From NCBI GenBank assembly GCA_965279475.1, contig CBDIIA010000001.1, positions 1 to 64,000 of the forward strand: a stretch of DNA of 64,000 nucleotides, read 5' to 3'. Positions within the stretch are counted from its first letter, which is position 1; the number at the start of each line of letters is the position of its first letter. The notes beneath the pieces are model-generated. The model searched no databases, was not told where the DNA came from, and saw nothing but the letters and a program-made list of their open reading frames with translations. This DNA is from Pseudorhodoferax sp965279475 (GTDB lineage: Bacteria > Pseudomonadota > Gammaproteobacteria > Burkholderiales > Burkholderiaceae_C). This document shows, piece after piece, positions 49,770-58,447 of this stretch. A program made the translations under genes and the position numbers.

Positions 49770-50158
49770 TTGCACTGGACACCAACCTGCTGGCGCGCCT
49801 GCTGCTGCGCGACGATGCGGCGCAATACGCGCAGGCACGTGCGCTGATGCAGAAACATGCGCAGCTGACGGCGCCGGTCACGGTGATGCTGGAGCTGGTC
49901 TGGGTGCTGGAGGCCAACGACTGCACGCCGACCGAGATCGTGCATGGCCTCACCTTGCTGCTGGGGTTGCCCAACTTCGTACCCCAGGAGCGCGACGCAC
50001 TACGGCTCGCTCTGCAAGGCTACGCGAGCGGCCTTGATTTTGCCGATGCGCTGCATCTGGCGTTGAGCGGTGACAGCAGCCAGTTCGCCACGTTCGACAA
50101 GAGCTTTGCGAAAAAGGCCTCCCGGCTGGGACTGAAGCCCGAAGTGCTGAAAGCCTGA
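49766..50158 (+). CDS. vapC: PIN-domain ribonuclease toxin (VapC)
   Basis: A 130-residue PIN toxin. The acidic active site is formed by Asp near the start (ALDTNLLARLLL), Glu in MLELVWVLE, Asp in DFADALHLAL and Asp in FATFDKSF. A TTG start overlapping the vapB stop keeps the usual N-terminus. A low-efficiency start codon suits a toxin that must stay below its antitoxin. VapC toxins cleave RNA, often initiator tRNA. Confidence 0.9.
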   Translation: MIALDTNLLARLLLRDDAAQYAQARALMQKHAQLTAPVTVMLELVWVLEANDCTPTEIVHGLTLLLGLPNFVPQERDALRLALQGYASGLDFADALHLALSGDSSQFATFDKSFAKKASRLGLKPEVLKA

Positions 50159-50177
50159 TGCGGCCATCTCGGCATAA

Positions 50178-50199
50178 TTGACGTTTACGTTAACGTCAA
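50178..50199. promoter_or_regulatory. LiuR box ahead of the second acyl-CoA dehydrogenase
   Basis: The 22-bp near-palindrome starts TTGACGTTTAC and differs from the site at 42037-42058 at one position (A to T in the right half). It lies 15 bp before the start codon at 50215, where binding would block the promoter or initiation region. Confidence 0.75.
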
Positions 50200-50214
50200 C
50201 CAAGAGCGCACACC

Positions 50215-51342
50215 ATGCTGCTGACCCCAGACCAGGAAATGATCCGCGACGCCGTGCGCGCGTTTGCGCAGGAGCAGCTCTGGCCGAACGCTGCGCGCTG
50301 GGACAAGGAGCACCACTTTCCGAAGGACGCCCACCAGGGCCTGGCCGCGCTCGGCGCCTACGGCATCTGCGTGCCCGAGGAGGATGGCGGTGCCGGGCTC
50401 GACTACCTGAGCCTGGCATTGGTGCTCGAGGAGATCGCCGCGGGCGACGGCGGCACCAGCACCGCGATCAGCGTGACCAACTGCCCGGTCAACGCGATCC
50501 TGATGCGCTACGGCAGCGCCGTGCAGAAGCGCCGCTGGCTGCAGCCGCTGGCGCGTGGCGAGATGCTGGGCGCGTTCTGCCTGACCGAGCCGCACGTAGG
50601 CAGCGATGCATCGGCGTTGCGCACCACGGCGACGCGCACGTCCGACGGCTACGTGATCGATGGCGTCAAGCAGTTCATCACCAGCGGCCAGCACGGCGAT
50701 GTGGCCATCGTCATCGCGGTCACCGACAAGAGCGCCGGCAAGAAGGGCATGAGCGCCTTCCTCGTGCCGACCGACACCCCCGGCTATGTGGTGGCGCGGC
50801 TCGAAGACAAGCTGGGCCAGCACAGCAGCGACACGGCGCAGATCCAGTTCGACCAGTGCCGCGTGCCCGAGGACCACCGCATCGGCGCCGAGGGCGAGGG
50901 CTACCGCATCGCCTTGGGTGCGCTTGAAGGCGGGCGTATCGGCATCGCTGCGCAGAGCGTGGGCATGGCGCGCAGCGCGTTCGACGTGGCGCTGGCCTAC
51001 GCGAAGGAACGCGAGAGTTTCGGCCAGCCGATCTTCCAGCACCAGGCCGTGGGTTTTCGCCTGGCCGACTGCGCCACGCGCATCGAGGCCGCGCGCCAGC
51101 TGGTATGGCATGCGGCGGCCTTGCGCGATGCCGGGCGGCCCTGCCTGCAGGAGGCCGCGATGGCCAAACTCTTCGCCAGCGAGATGGCCGAGCAGGTCTG
51201 CAGCGCCGCGATCCAGACGCTGGGCGGCTATGGCATCGTCAGCGACTTTCCGGTGGAGCGCATCTACCGCGACGTGCGCGTCTGCCAGATCTACGAAGGC
51301 ACGTCGGACGTGCAGAAGATCATCATCCAGCGCGGGCTGTGA
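50215..51342 (+). CDS. Acyl-CoA dehydrogenase
   Basis: A 375-residue acyl-CoA dehydrogenase distinct from liuA. The catalytic Glu is in the C-terminal ICQIYEGTSDVQK, the short/medium-chain position. CLTEPHVGSDAS and LGGYGIVSDFPVERIYRDVRV are family motifs. The LiuR box directly upstream suggests a branched-chain or short-chain acyl-CoA substrate, for example isobutyryl- or 2-methylbutyryl-CoA. The stop overlaps the YchJ gene. Confidence 0.92.
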   Translation: MLLTPDQEMIRDAVRAFAQEQLWPNAARWDKEHHFPKDAHQGLAALGAYGICVPEEDGGAGLDYLSLALVLEEIAAGDGGTSTAISVTNCPVNAILMRYGSAVQKRRWLQPLARGEMLGAFCLTEPHVGSDASALRTTATRTSDGYVIDGVKQFITSGQHGDVAIVIAVTDKSAGKKGMSAFLVPTDTPGYVVARLEDKLGQHSSDTAQIQFDQCRVPEDHRIGAEGEGYRIALGALEGGRIGIAAQSVGMARSAFDVALAYAKERESFGQPIFQHQAVGFRLADCATRIEAARQLVWHAAALRDAGRPCLQEAAMAKLFASEMAEQVCSAAIQTLGGYGIVSDFPVERIYRDVRVCQIYEGTSDVQKIIIQRGL

Positions 51343-51746
51343 GCGCGGAGTCGTGCCCTTGCGGCCGCCTTGGCCCGCGCCGGCAGCCGCTGCCGTATGC
51401 GGCGTGCTGCGGCCGTTACCTGGACCACTTCGATGCCACGCCGGCACCGGACGCCGAATCGCTGATGCGCTCGCGCTACACCGCGTTCGTGCGGGAGCGG
51501 GCCGACTATCTGCTGGCGACCTGGCACGCGCAGAACCGCCCGGCCGAACTGGGCTTCGATGCGGGCACGCGCTGGCTCGGCCTGGAGGTGCGGGCCTTCA
51601 AGCCGCTGGACGATACGCATGCCGAGGTCGAGTTCGTCGCGCGCCAGCGCGACGCCACCGGCCGGGCGCACCGGCTGCACGAGCGCAGCCGCTTCGTGCG
51701 CGAGCAGGGCCGCTGGTACTACCTGAATGCCATCGACCAAGCTTGA
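51339..51746 (+). CDS. YchJ-like (UPF0225, SEC-C motif) protein
   Basis: A 135-residue protein. SCPCGRLG ... YAACCGRYL is the zinc-binding SEC-C-like start, and ESLMRSRYTAFVRERADYLLATWHA is the family signature. The function is unknown. The GTG at 51339 overlaps the dehydrogenase stop (GTGA). It converges with the sensor kinase gene. Confidence 0.88.
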   Translation: MSAESCPCGRLGPRRQPLPYAACCGRYLDHFDATPAPDAESLMRSRYTAFVRERADYLLATWHAQNRPAELGFDAGTRWLGLEVRAFKPLDDTHAEVEFVARQRDATGRAHRLHERSRFVREQGRWYYLNAIDQA

Positions 51747-51770
51747 CATGGCGCCCGCGGGCCGCCGGTG

Positions 51771-53279
51771 TCAGGCCGTCGGCAGGATCTCGCTCAACGC
51801 GGCGCGCGCCAGATCGAAGTCGTAGCTGGCGACCGCGGCCTCGACCTTGCCGAAGGCCGGCCCCAGCACGTCGGCAAAGGCCGCACGGTGCCGTTGCAGC
51901 ACCTCGGCTGCCTCGGCGTCGTCTTCGGCGAGCAGGGTGGCCAGGCGGCGCAGCAGGGTCGCGTGCCGGTCGGCGGCGTCGGCCGGGGCGGCGCTGGCCG
52001 GGCGCTGCGGTGCCGGGATGCTGCCGGCCTGCACGGTATGCGCCAGGGCCTGCGACAACGGCGCGTCGGGCACACCCAGCCGTGCCGTGAACCAGAACAC
52101 CGAGCCCTGGCCGACCTCGCTCTCGACGCCGACCTGCCCCTGCATCAGCTGCGCCAGCCCCTTGTTGATCGCCAGGCCCAGGCCGGTTCCGCCGTAGCGG
52201 CGTGTGGTCGAGCCGTCGGCCTGCACGAAGCTGCGGAACAGGCCGCCCTGCTGCTCGGCGCTGAGCCCGATGCCGCTGTCGCGCACCTCGAAACGCAGCA
52301 GCAGCGCGCGTGCGCCTTGCTCCAGCACGCGCACCGTCACATCCACGCCGCCGCGCGTGGTGAACTTGACCGCGTTGTCGACGTAGTTGACCAGCATCTG
52401 CTCCAGCCGCTGCGCGTCGCCGGACAACACGTCGGGCACGCTGTCGGCGGTGGCAAAGCCGAGCGACAGGCCCTTGGCCGCTGCCTTCGCGCCCACCTGC
52501 AGCCGCAGGCGTTGCAGCAGCTCGCCCAGGCTGAACGGCACGGACTCGACCGTCAGCTTGCCGGCCTCGACCTTCGACACGTCCAGGATGTCGTTCAGGA
52601 TGCCCAGCAGGTGCTGGGCCGACTGCCGGATCTTCTGCACGTAGTCGCGCTGGCGCGGCGCGAGCTCGGTGCCCAGCGCCAGATGCGCCATGCCGATGAT
52701 CGAGTTCATCGGCGTGCGGATCTCGTGGCTCATGTTCGACAGGAACTCCGACTTGGCGCGGATCGCCTGCTCGGCCATGTCCTTGGCCTGCAACAGCGCT
52801 TCGGCGGCGGCGCGCTGCGCGCTGATGTCCTCGTACACCCACACGGTGCCGTGCGCGGGTTCGCGGTCGACCAGCGCGCGGCCGACCCGCCGCGCCCAGA
52901 ACACGCTGCCGTCGCGCCGGCGCATCTCGCGTTCGTCCTGGTAGGCCTCGCCGCGCAGCAGCTGCGCGCGGATCGCTTCGCCGGCGTCCTCCCAGCGGCC
53001 GCTGTCGGTGTGCAGCGCCTCTGCCGACACGTCGTCGAGCGCGCCGCGGGCGTAGCCGAACATCTCTTCCATCGCCCGATTGCAGCGGCACAGCGCGCGG
53101 CCCTGCATCACGACGATGCCGAAGCCCACGGCATCGAGCACGGCCTGCTGGTCCTGCAGAGGGGAACCGGTGGCGGGGAGGGGCGTGGCGGGCGTGGACT
53201 GTGCGCCGACCTGCAGCCGCAACGAAGCGACTTCAGCTCTCAGCGCGTCGATGGTGCGTTGCTGCGCGTCGCTGGACAT
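51771..53279 (-). CDS. PAS-domain sensor histidine kinase
   Basis: A 502-residue soluble kinase. A short coiled coil (about 8-25) precedes one PAS domain (about 42-160, ending VWVYEDISAQR), a HisKA domain with His185 (SNMSHEIRTPMN), and an HATPase domain with NYVDNAVKFT, DSGIGL and GGTGLGLAI. The last ~80 residues are a helical Hpt-like tail with no obvious phospho-His. No receiver domain or partner regulator is adjacent. No membrane segment is seen, so the signal is probably cytoplasmic (redox or ligand). Confidence 0.9.
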   Translation of the reverse strand: MSSDAQQRTIDALRAEVASLRLQVGAQSTPATPLPATGSPLQDQQAVLDAVGFGIVVMQGRALCRCNRAMEEMFGYARGALDDVSAEALHTDSGRWEDAGEAIRAQLLRGEAYQDEREMRRRDGSVFWARRVGRALVDREPAHGTVWVYEDISAQRAAAEALLQAKDMAEQAIRAKSEFLSNMSHEIRTPMNSIIGMAHLALGTELAPRQRDYVQKIRQSAQHLLGILNDILDVSKVEAGKLTVESVPFSLGELLQRLRLQVGAKAAAKGLSLGFATADSVPDVLSGDAQRLEQMLVNYVDNAVKFTTRGGVDVTVRVLEQGARALLLRFEVRDSGIGLSAEQQGGLFRSFVQADGSTTRRYGGTGLGLAINKGLAQLMQGQVGVESEVGQGSVFWFTARLGVPDAPLSQALAHTVQAGSIPAPQRPASAAPADAADRHATLLRRLATLLAEDDAEAAEVLQRHRAAFADVLGPAFGKVEAAVASYDFDLARAALSEILPTA

Positions 53280-53442
53280 GGAAAGGGGATGAGCGAGGGA
53301 ACGGAGGTGGAAAAAGGCCACGCAAGCATAAGAGGGTTTCGCGCCCTCTGTCCATCGTGCCGCGCGCGGGCCGGCCGCGATTGCTGCTATGGTGTCGCGC
53401 GGCGGACTCGTCCCGGAGCCGCGCCCCGCATCAGGAGGTCGT

Positions 53443-54159
53443 TTGAGTTTCGAAGCCGTGTTGTTCGATTGCGATGGTGTGCTGGTCGACAGCGAGCCCA
53501 TCACCAATGGCGTGCTGCGCGACATGCTGGAGGAGCTGGGCTGGGTGCTCACGCCCGAAGAGTGCATGCGCCTGTTCGTCGGCAAGGCCGTGAAGGACGA
53601 AGTCGTCATCATCGAGGCCAAGACCGGCGTGGCGCTGACCGAAGACTGGCTGGCCACGTTCCGCAGCCGCCGCAACGACGCGCTGCACCTGCGGCTGCAG
53701 GCGATCCCCAACATCCACGAAGCGGTGCGCGCCCTCCATGCCCGCTACGCCGGGCAGATCGCTTGCGCGTCGGGTGCCGACCGGTTCAAGGTCGAGCTGC
53801 AGCTGCACAAGGTCGGGCTGATCGAATTCTTCGAGGGCCGGATCTTCAGCGGGCACGAAACGCCGCGCTCCAAACCCGCGCCCGACGTGTACCTGGCGGC
53901 CGCCGCCGCGCTGGGCGTGGACCCGCGCCGCTGCGCCGTGGTCGAGGACACGGTGACCGGCGTGACGGCCGGCGTCGCGGCCGGTGCCAGGGTGTTCGGC
54001 TACAGCCCGGGCGGGCCCGGACACAGCCCGGCAGAAGCCCTGCTGGCCGCAGGCGCCGTGCAGGTGTTCAAGGACATGGCGGAGCTGCCCGCACTGCTGC
54101 TGGACTGGGGCATCGGCCCCTACGTCGCACCTACCGCCGGCATCACGCCCCGGCCCTGA
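53443..54159 (+). CDS. HAD-superfamily phosphatase/phosphomutase (CbbY/Gph-like)
   Basis: A 238-residue HAD hydrolase. VLFDCDGVLVDSEP holds the nucleophile and acid aspartates, IACASGADRFKVEL is motif II, SKPAPDVYLAAAAALG has the Lys, and AVVEDTVTGVTAG has the last Asp pair. The TTG start at 53443 follows AGGAGG at good spacing. The substrate is unknown; phosphoglycolate or sugar phosphates are usual. It overlaps the convergent AraC gene by 17 bp. Confidence 0.9.
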   Translation: MSFEAVLFDCDGVLVDSEPITNGVLRDMLEELGWVLTPEECMRLFVGKAVKDEVVIIEAKTGVALTEDWLATFRSRRNDALHLRLQAIPNIHEAVRALHARYAGQIACASGADRFKVELQLHKVGLIEFFEGRIFSGHETPRSKPAPDVYLAAAAALGVDPRRCAVVEDTVTGVTAGVAAGARVFGYSPGGPGHSPAEALLAAGAVQVFKDMAELPALLLDWGIGPYVAPTAGITPRP

Positions 54160-55138
54160 ACGCACTGGGCGACGCGCCGGTCCAGCCGCGGAACGCGCGC
54201 GAGAAGCTCTTCTCGTTGCGAAAACCCACGTCCTGCGCGATCTGCTTGATCGGCCGCCGGGTGCGCCGCAGCTGGTCGATGGCGCGCTCGCGGCGTGCCT
54301 CGTCCTTCAGCGCCTGCAGCGAAGCGCCTTCCTCCTGCAACTGGCGGTGCAGCGTGCGCACCGACACGTGCAATGCCGCGGCCAGCGTGTCGGCCGTGGC
54401 CGGTGTGGTGGTGCGCAGCAGCGCGTTGCGCACCTGCTGCACCAGCAGCCGGTCGCGCCGGTACTGCAGCACGGTCAGCGGCAACGGGTGCCTGAGCATC
54501 GCCGACAGCGCGGCCTCGTCGCGGCGCAGCGGCAGGGCCAGGTAGCGGGCGTCGAAACTGAAACCTGCGCGGGGCGCGCCGAAACGCAGTTGCCCCTGGA
54601 ACATCAGTGGATAGGCCTGCGCATGCCGGGGCGTCGCGAACGGAAAACTGGCCTCGCGCAGCGACAGCCGCGAATCGATGGCCCAGCAGGCATAGCCATG
54701 CACGAACCGCAGCGACGACACGAGGCAGAACTCGCGCATCGCGCCCAGGTCGACCTGTTCGTCGATCTCCAGGCTGGCCACACCGTCGACCACGGTCAGC
54801 GTGTGCCGGATGTCATCGCACAGCAGCCGGTGGTGCCGGCACCAGCGCGCCAGCGCCACCCCGAGGTCGGGCGCGTGCAGCGAGCCGCGCGACAACAGGC
54901 CGTAGCTGCCCCAGCGCAGGGGGCGCGCAAACCAGCCCAGCGCCTCGTCGTCCAGGTCGCGCATCGCGAAGTCGCACAGCGCCTCGAACTGCGTGGCCGT
55001 GACGCGCCCGTCGACAAGAGGCAACTGCGCCGGCGCAATGCGTGCATGGGCCAGTGCCGCCACCGGGTCGCGCCCGGCCTTGCGGTAGGCCAACGCGATC
55101 GCACGGACGAAGGCCATCGGGGTGGCGGCGATCTTCAT
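54143..55138 (-). CDS. AraC-family regulator (OruR-like)
   Basis: A 331-residue regulator. The N-terminal part is an Arabinose_bd-type ligand domain (about 15-205). The C-terminal AraC HTH (about 235-330) includes LAAALHVSVRTLHRQLQEEG and IKQIAQDVGFRNEKSFSRAFRGWTGASPSAFR. It is divergent from mccB (152 bp apart), so it may control the second liu block alongside or instead of LiuR. No LiuR box is visible in that gap. Confidence 0.88.
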   Translation of the reverse strand: MKIAATPMAFVRAIALAYRKAGRDPVAALAHARIAPAQLPLVDGRVTATQFEALCDFAMRDLDDEALGWFARPLRWGSYGLLSRGSLHAPDLGVALARWCRHHRLLCDDIRHTLTVVDGVASLEIDEQVDLGAMREFCLVSSLRFVHGYACWAIDSRLSLREASFPFATPRHAQAYPLMFQGQLRFGAPRAGFSFDARYLALPLRRDEAALSAMLRHPLPLTVLQYRRDRLLVQQVRNALLRTTTPATADTLAAALHVSVRTLHRQLQEEGASLQALKDEARRERAIDQLRRTRRPIKQIAQDVGFRNEKSFSRAFRGWTGASPSAFRAGA

Positions 55139-55290
55139 GGGCGGACAGGGGATGGATGCAAAGCGGCGGGGACGCAAGGAACGGACGGAAACAACGCCAT
55201 GGCACTGGCACGATTTGCAACCATTGTGGCGGCAAATGCAGGCCGCAAGGGGCTACCCTAGCGGTCTCTTTCGCGCAGGGTCATCGATTC

Positions 55291-56913
55291 ATGCCAGTCC
55301 TGGAGACACAACTGAACGTCCGCTCGGCGGAATTCCAAGCCAATGCCGAGGTGCTGCGTGCGGCCGTGGCCGATCTGCGGGCCAAGCTGGCGCAGACGGC
55401 GGCCGGCGGCGGCGCGGCGGCGCGTGCCAAGCACGTGGCCCGCGGCAAACTGCCGCCGCGCGAGCGGGTGCAGATGCTGCTCGACCCCGGCACGCCCTTC
55501 CTCGAACTGTCGCCGCTGGCGGCGCTGGCGATGTACCCCGACCGCGACGGCAGCGACAGCGCGCCCTGCGCCGGTGTGATCACCGGCATCGGCCGCGTCA
55601 GCGGCGTCGACTGCCTGATCGTCTGCAACGACGCCACCGTCAAGGGCGGCACCTACTACCCGATGACGGTGAAGAAGCACGTGCGGGCCCAGGAGATCGC
55701 GCAGCAGAACCACCTGCCCTGCATCTATCTGGTCGACTCCGGCGGCGCCAACCTGCCGAACCAGGACGACGTGTTCCCCGACCGCGACCACTTCGGCCGC
55801 ATCTTCTACAACCAGGCCAACATGAGCGCGCAGGGCATCGCCCAGATCGCCGTGGTGATGGGCTCGTGCACGGCCGGCGGCGCCTACGTGCCGGCGATGA
55901 GCGACGAGACCATCATCGTGAAGAACCAGGGCACGATCTTCCTCGGCGGCCCGCCGCTGGTGAAGGCGGCCACCGGCGAGATCGTCTCGGCCGAGGACCT
56001 GGGCGGCGGTGACGTGCACACGCGGCTGTCCGGCGTGGCCGACCATCTGGCACAGAACGATGCGCATGCGCTGGCGCTGGCCCGGCAGGCCGTGGCCAGC
56101 CTGAACCGCCGCAAGCAGCCGGGTGTGCTGCTGCGCGAACCGGTGCCGCCGCTGCTGGCGCCCGAGGAGCTGTACGGCGTGATCCCGGCCGACGTGCGCA
56201 AACCCTACGACGTGCGCGAAGTCATCGCCCGCATCGTCGACGGCAGCGAGTTCGCCGAGTTCAAGGCGCGTTTCGGCACCACGCTGGTGTGCGGCTTCGC
56301 CCACCTCGAAGGCATGCCGGTCGGCATCATCGCCAACAACGGCATCCTGTTCTCCGAAAGCGCGCAGAAGGGCGCCCACTTCATCGAGCTGTGCTGCCAG
56401 CGCAAGGTGCCGCTGGTGTTTCTGCAGAACATCACCGGCTTCATGGTCGGGCGCAAATACGAGACCGAAGGCATCGCGCGGCACGGCGCCAAGCTGGTGA
56501 CCGCGGTGGCCACGGCCAGCGTGCCCAAGTTCACCGTCATCATCGGCGGCAGCTACGGCGCCGGCAACTACGGCATGTGCGGCCGCGCCTACTCGCCGCG
56601 CTTCCTGTGGATGTGGCCCAACGCGCGCATCTGCGTGATGGGCGGCGAGCAGGCCGCGGGGGTGCTCGCCACGGTGCGGCGCGACGGCATCGAGGCCCGT
56701 GGCGGCAGCTGGAGCGCCGAGGAAGAGGCCGCCTTCAAACAGCCGATGCTGGACCAGTTCGCGCACCAGTCGCACCCCTACTACTCGAGCGCACGGCTGT
56801 GGGACGACGGCGTGATCGATCCGGCCGACACGCGCCGGGTGCTGTCGCTCGGCTTGTCGGCCGCGCTGAATGCGCCGATCCCCGAGCCGCGGTTCGGCGT
56901 GTTCCGGATGTAG
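55291..56913 (+). CDS. liuB: Methylcrotonyl-CoA carboxylase, carboxyltransferase subunit
   Basis: A 540-residue beta subunit. With the biotin subunit it carboxylates 3-methylcrotonyl-CoA. YLVDSGGANLPNQDDVFPDRDHFGRIFYNQA and VMGSCTAGGAYVPAMSDE form the N-half acyl-CoA site; NNGILFSESAQKGAHFIELC and GGSYGAGNYGMCGRAYSPRF form the C half. The SGGANLPNQ-type sequence favours MCC over propionyl-CoA carboxylase. It heads the second liu block. Confidence 0.95.
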   Translation: MPVLETQLNVRSAEFQANAEVLRAAVADLRAKLAQTAAGGGAAARAKHVARGKLPPRERVQMLLDPGTPFLELSPLAALAMYPDRDGSDSAPCAGVITGIGRVSGVDCLIVCNDATVKGGTYYPMTVKKHVRAQEIAQQNHLPCIYLVDSGGANLPNQDDVFPDRDHFGRIFYNQANMSAQGIAQIAVVMGSCTAGGAYVPAMSDETIIVKNQGTIFLGGPPLVKAATGEIVSAEDLGGGDVHTRLSGVADHLAQNDAHALALARQAVASLNRRKQPGVLLREPVPPLLAPEELYGVIPADVRKPYDVREVIARIVDGSEFAEFKARFGTTLVCGFAHLEGMPVGIIANNGILFSESAQKGAHFIELCCQRKVPLVFLQNITGFMVGRKYETEGIARHGAKLVTAVATASVPKFTVIIGGSYGAGNYGMCGRAYSPRFLWMWPNARICVMGGEQAAGVLATVRRDGIEARGGSWSAEEEAAFKQPMLDQFAHQSHPYYSSARLWDDGVIDPADTRRVLSLGLSAALNAPIPEPRFGVFRM

Positions 56914-56941
56914 CCACTTCACCGCGCAACCCCACCTCCCC

Positions 56942-57730
56942 ATGCAACACCTGACCATCGACACCGCGGGTTTCGTCGCCACCGTGACGCTGAACCGCCC
57001 CGAAGTGCGCAACGCGTTCAACGACGAAGTGATCGCCGAGATGACGCAGGCTCTCACCGATCTTGGCGCGCGGGACGACGTGCGCTGCATCGTGCTGGCG
57101 GCCAACGGCTCGGCCTTCTGCGCCGGCGCCGACCTCAACTGGATGCGGCGCATGGCCGACTACACGCACGCCGAGAACCTGGCCGATGCGGCCTGCCTGG
57201 CCGAGATGCTGCGCGTGCTGTACGCCTGCCCCAAGCCGACCATCGCGCGCGTGCAGGGCGATGCCTATGCGGGCGGCACCGGCCTGGTCGCGGCCTGCGA
57301 CATCGCCGTCTCGGCCGACAGCGCGCACTACTGCCTGAGTGAGGTCCGGCTGGGGCTGATCCCGGCCACCATCAGCCCCTACGTGATCCGGGCGATGGGC
57401 GCGCGCGCGGCGCACCGCTACTTCCTCACCGCCGAACGGTTCGACGCGGCCGAGGCATTGCGCATCGGCTTCGTGCATGCGGTGGTGCCGGCCGAGGCGC
57501 TGGACGCCAAGGTGACCGAACTGGCGCAGTCCCTGGTCAACGCAGGGCCGGCGGCGATGAAGGCCTGCAAGCGCCTGCTGCACGACGTGGCGGGCCACGA
57601 TCTCACGCCGGAACTCGTTGCGATGACGGTGGCCGGCATTGCCGACATCCGCGTCAGCGCTGAGGGGCGCGAAGGCCTGCAGTCGTTCCTGCAGAAGCGG
57701 CCGCCACACTGGCTGCCGCCCAAACCCTGA
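56942..57730 (+). CDS. liuC: Methylglutaconyl-CoA hydratase (enoyl-CoA hydratase family)
   Basis: A 262-residue crotonase. AFCAGADLNWM and GDAYAGGTGLVAACDIAVS form the oxyanion and active-site region. The position between the two MCC subunits assigns it to 3-methylglutaconyl-CoA hydration to HMG-CoA. It lies 28 bp after mccB and 6 bp before the DUF4126 gene. Confidence 0.93.
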   Translation: MQHLTIDTAGFVATVTLNRPEVRNAFNDEVIAEMTQALTDLGARDDVRCIVLAANGSAFCAGADLNWMRRMADYTHAENLADAACLAEMLRVLYACPKPTIARVQGDAYAGGTGLVAACDIAVSADSAHYCLSEVRLGLIPATISPYVIRAMGARAAHRYFLTAERFDAAEALRIGFVHAVVPAEALDAKVTELAQSLVNAGPAAMKACKRLLHDVAGHDLTPELVAMTVAGIADIRVSAEGREGLQSFLQKRPPHWLPPKP

Positions 57731-57736
57731 GCCCGC

Positions 57737-58447
57737 ATGGACATCCTGAGCAGCCTGTGGGACCAGTTGGTCGCATGGTGGAGCGCCGCCGCCGGCCCTG
57801 CGGGCCAGATGGTCGGCGCCGGCACCGCGCGGCTCGATCTGCCCCAGTTGCTGGCGCTGGCCGCCGTGCTGGGCTGGGCCAGCGGGCTGCGGCTGTATGC
57901 GGTGCTGTTCGTCGTGGGCCTGTCGGGGTTCATGGGCTGGTTGCCGCTGCCGCCGGGCCTGGCGCTGCTGCAGCACCCGGCGATGCTGATCGGCAGCGGC
58001 TTCATGCTGTTCGTGGAGTTCTTCGCCGACAAGATCCCGGGCCTCGATTCGTTGTGGGACCTGGTGCACGGCCTGATCCGCGTGCCGGCCGGCGCGGCGC
58101 TGGCGGCCGGCGTGTTCGGCGCCGACAGCGCGACGATGGGCGCCGTGGCGGCCGTGCTCGGCGGCTCGCTGGCGGCCACGTCGTTCGCGACCAAGGCCAC
58201 CACCCGCGCCGCGGCCAACACCTCGCCGGAGCCGTTCAGCAACATCGGCCTGAGCCTGCTCGAGGACGGCCTGGTGATGGGCGCGCTGTGGCTGGCCACG
58301 CACCACCCGGTCGCGTTCGGCATCTGCCTGCTGATCGTGCTGGTGCTGAGCGTGTGCTTGCTGGTGGTGTTGTTCAAGTTCCTGCGGCGCCTGGGCCGCA
58401 AGCTGGCCCGTCTTTTCTCTGGGACCCTGTCGTCCCAAGGAGTTTGA
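57737..58447 (+). CDS. DUF4126 membrane protein within the liu operon
   Basis: A 236-residue protein with several hydrophobic segments. AAVLGWASGLRLYAVLFVVGLSG and VEFFADKIPGLDSLWDLVHGLIRVPAGAALA are typical of DUF4126. A Gly/Ala-rich central part (LGGSLAATSFATKATTRAAANTSPEP) and a C-terminal membrane segment with a basic tail follow. The function is unknown. Its stop directly abuts the mccA start, and the mccA ribosome site (AAGGAG) lies in its last codons, so the two are tightly coupled. Confidence 0.83.
   Translation: MDILSSLWDQLVAWWSAAAGPAGQMVGAGTARLDLPQLLALAAVLGWASGLRLYAVLFVVGLSGFMGWLPLPPGLALLQHPAMLIGSGFMLFVEFFADKIPGLDSLWDLVHGLIRVPAGAALAAGVFGADSATMGAVAAVLGGSLAATSFATKATTRAAANTSPEPFSNIGLSLLEDGLVMGALWLATHHPVAFGICLLIVLVLSVCLLVVLFKFLRRLGRKLARLFSGTLSSQGV

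Noticed and set aside
51768..54545. A 925-codon plus-strand frame
   Set aside because: It is antisense to the sensor kinase and runs out of frame through the HAD gene; it is a shadow of high GC at third positions.
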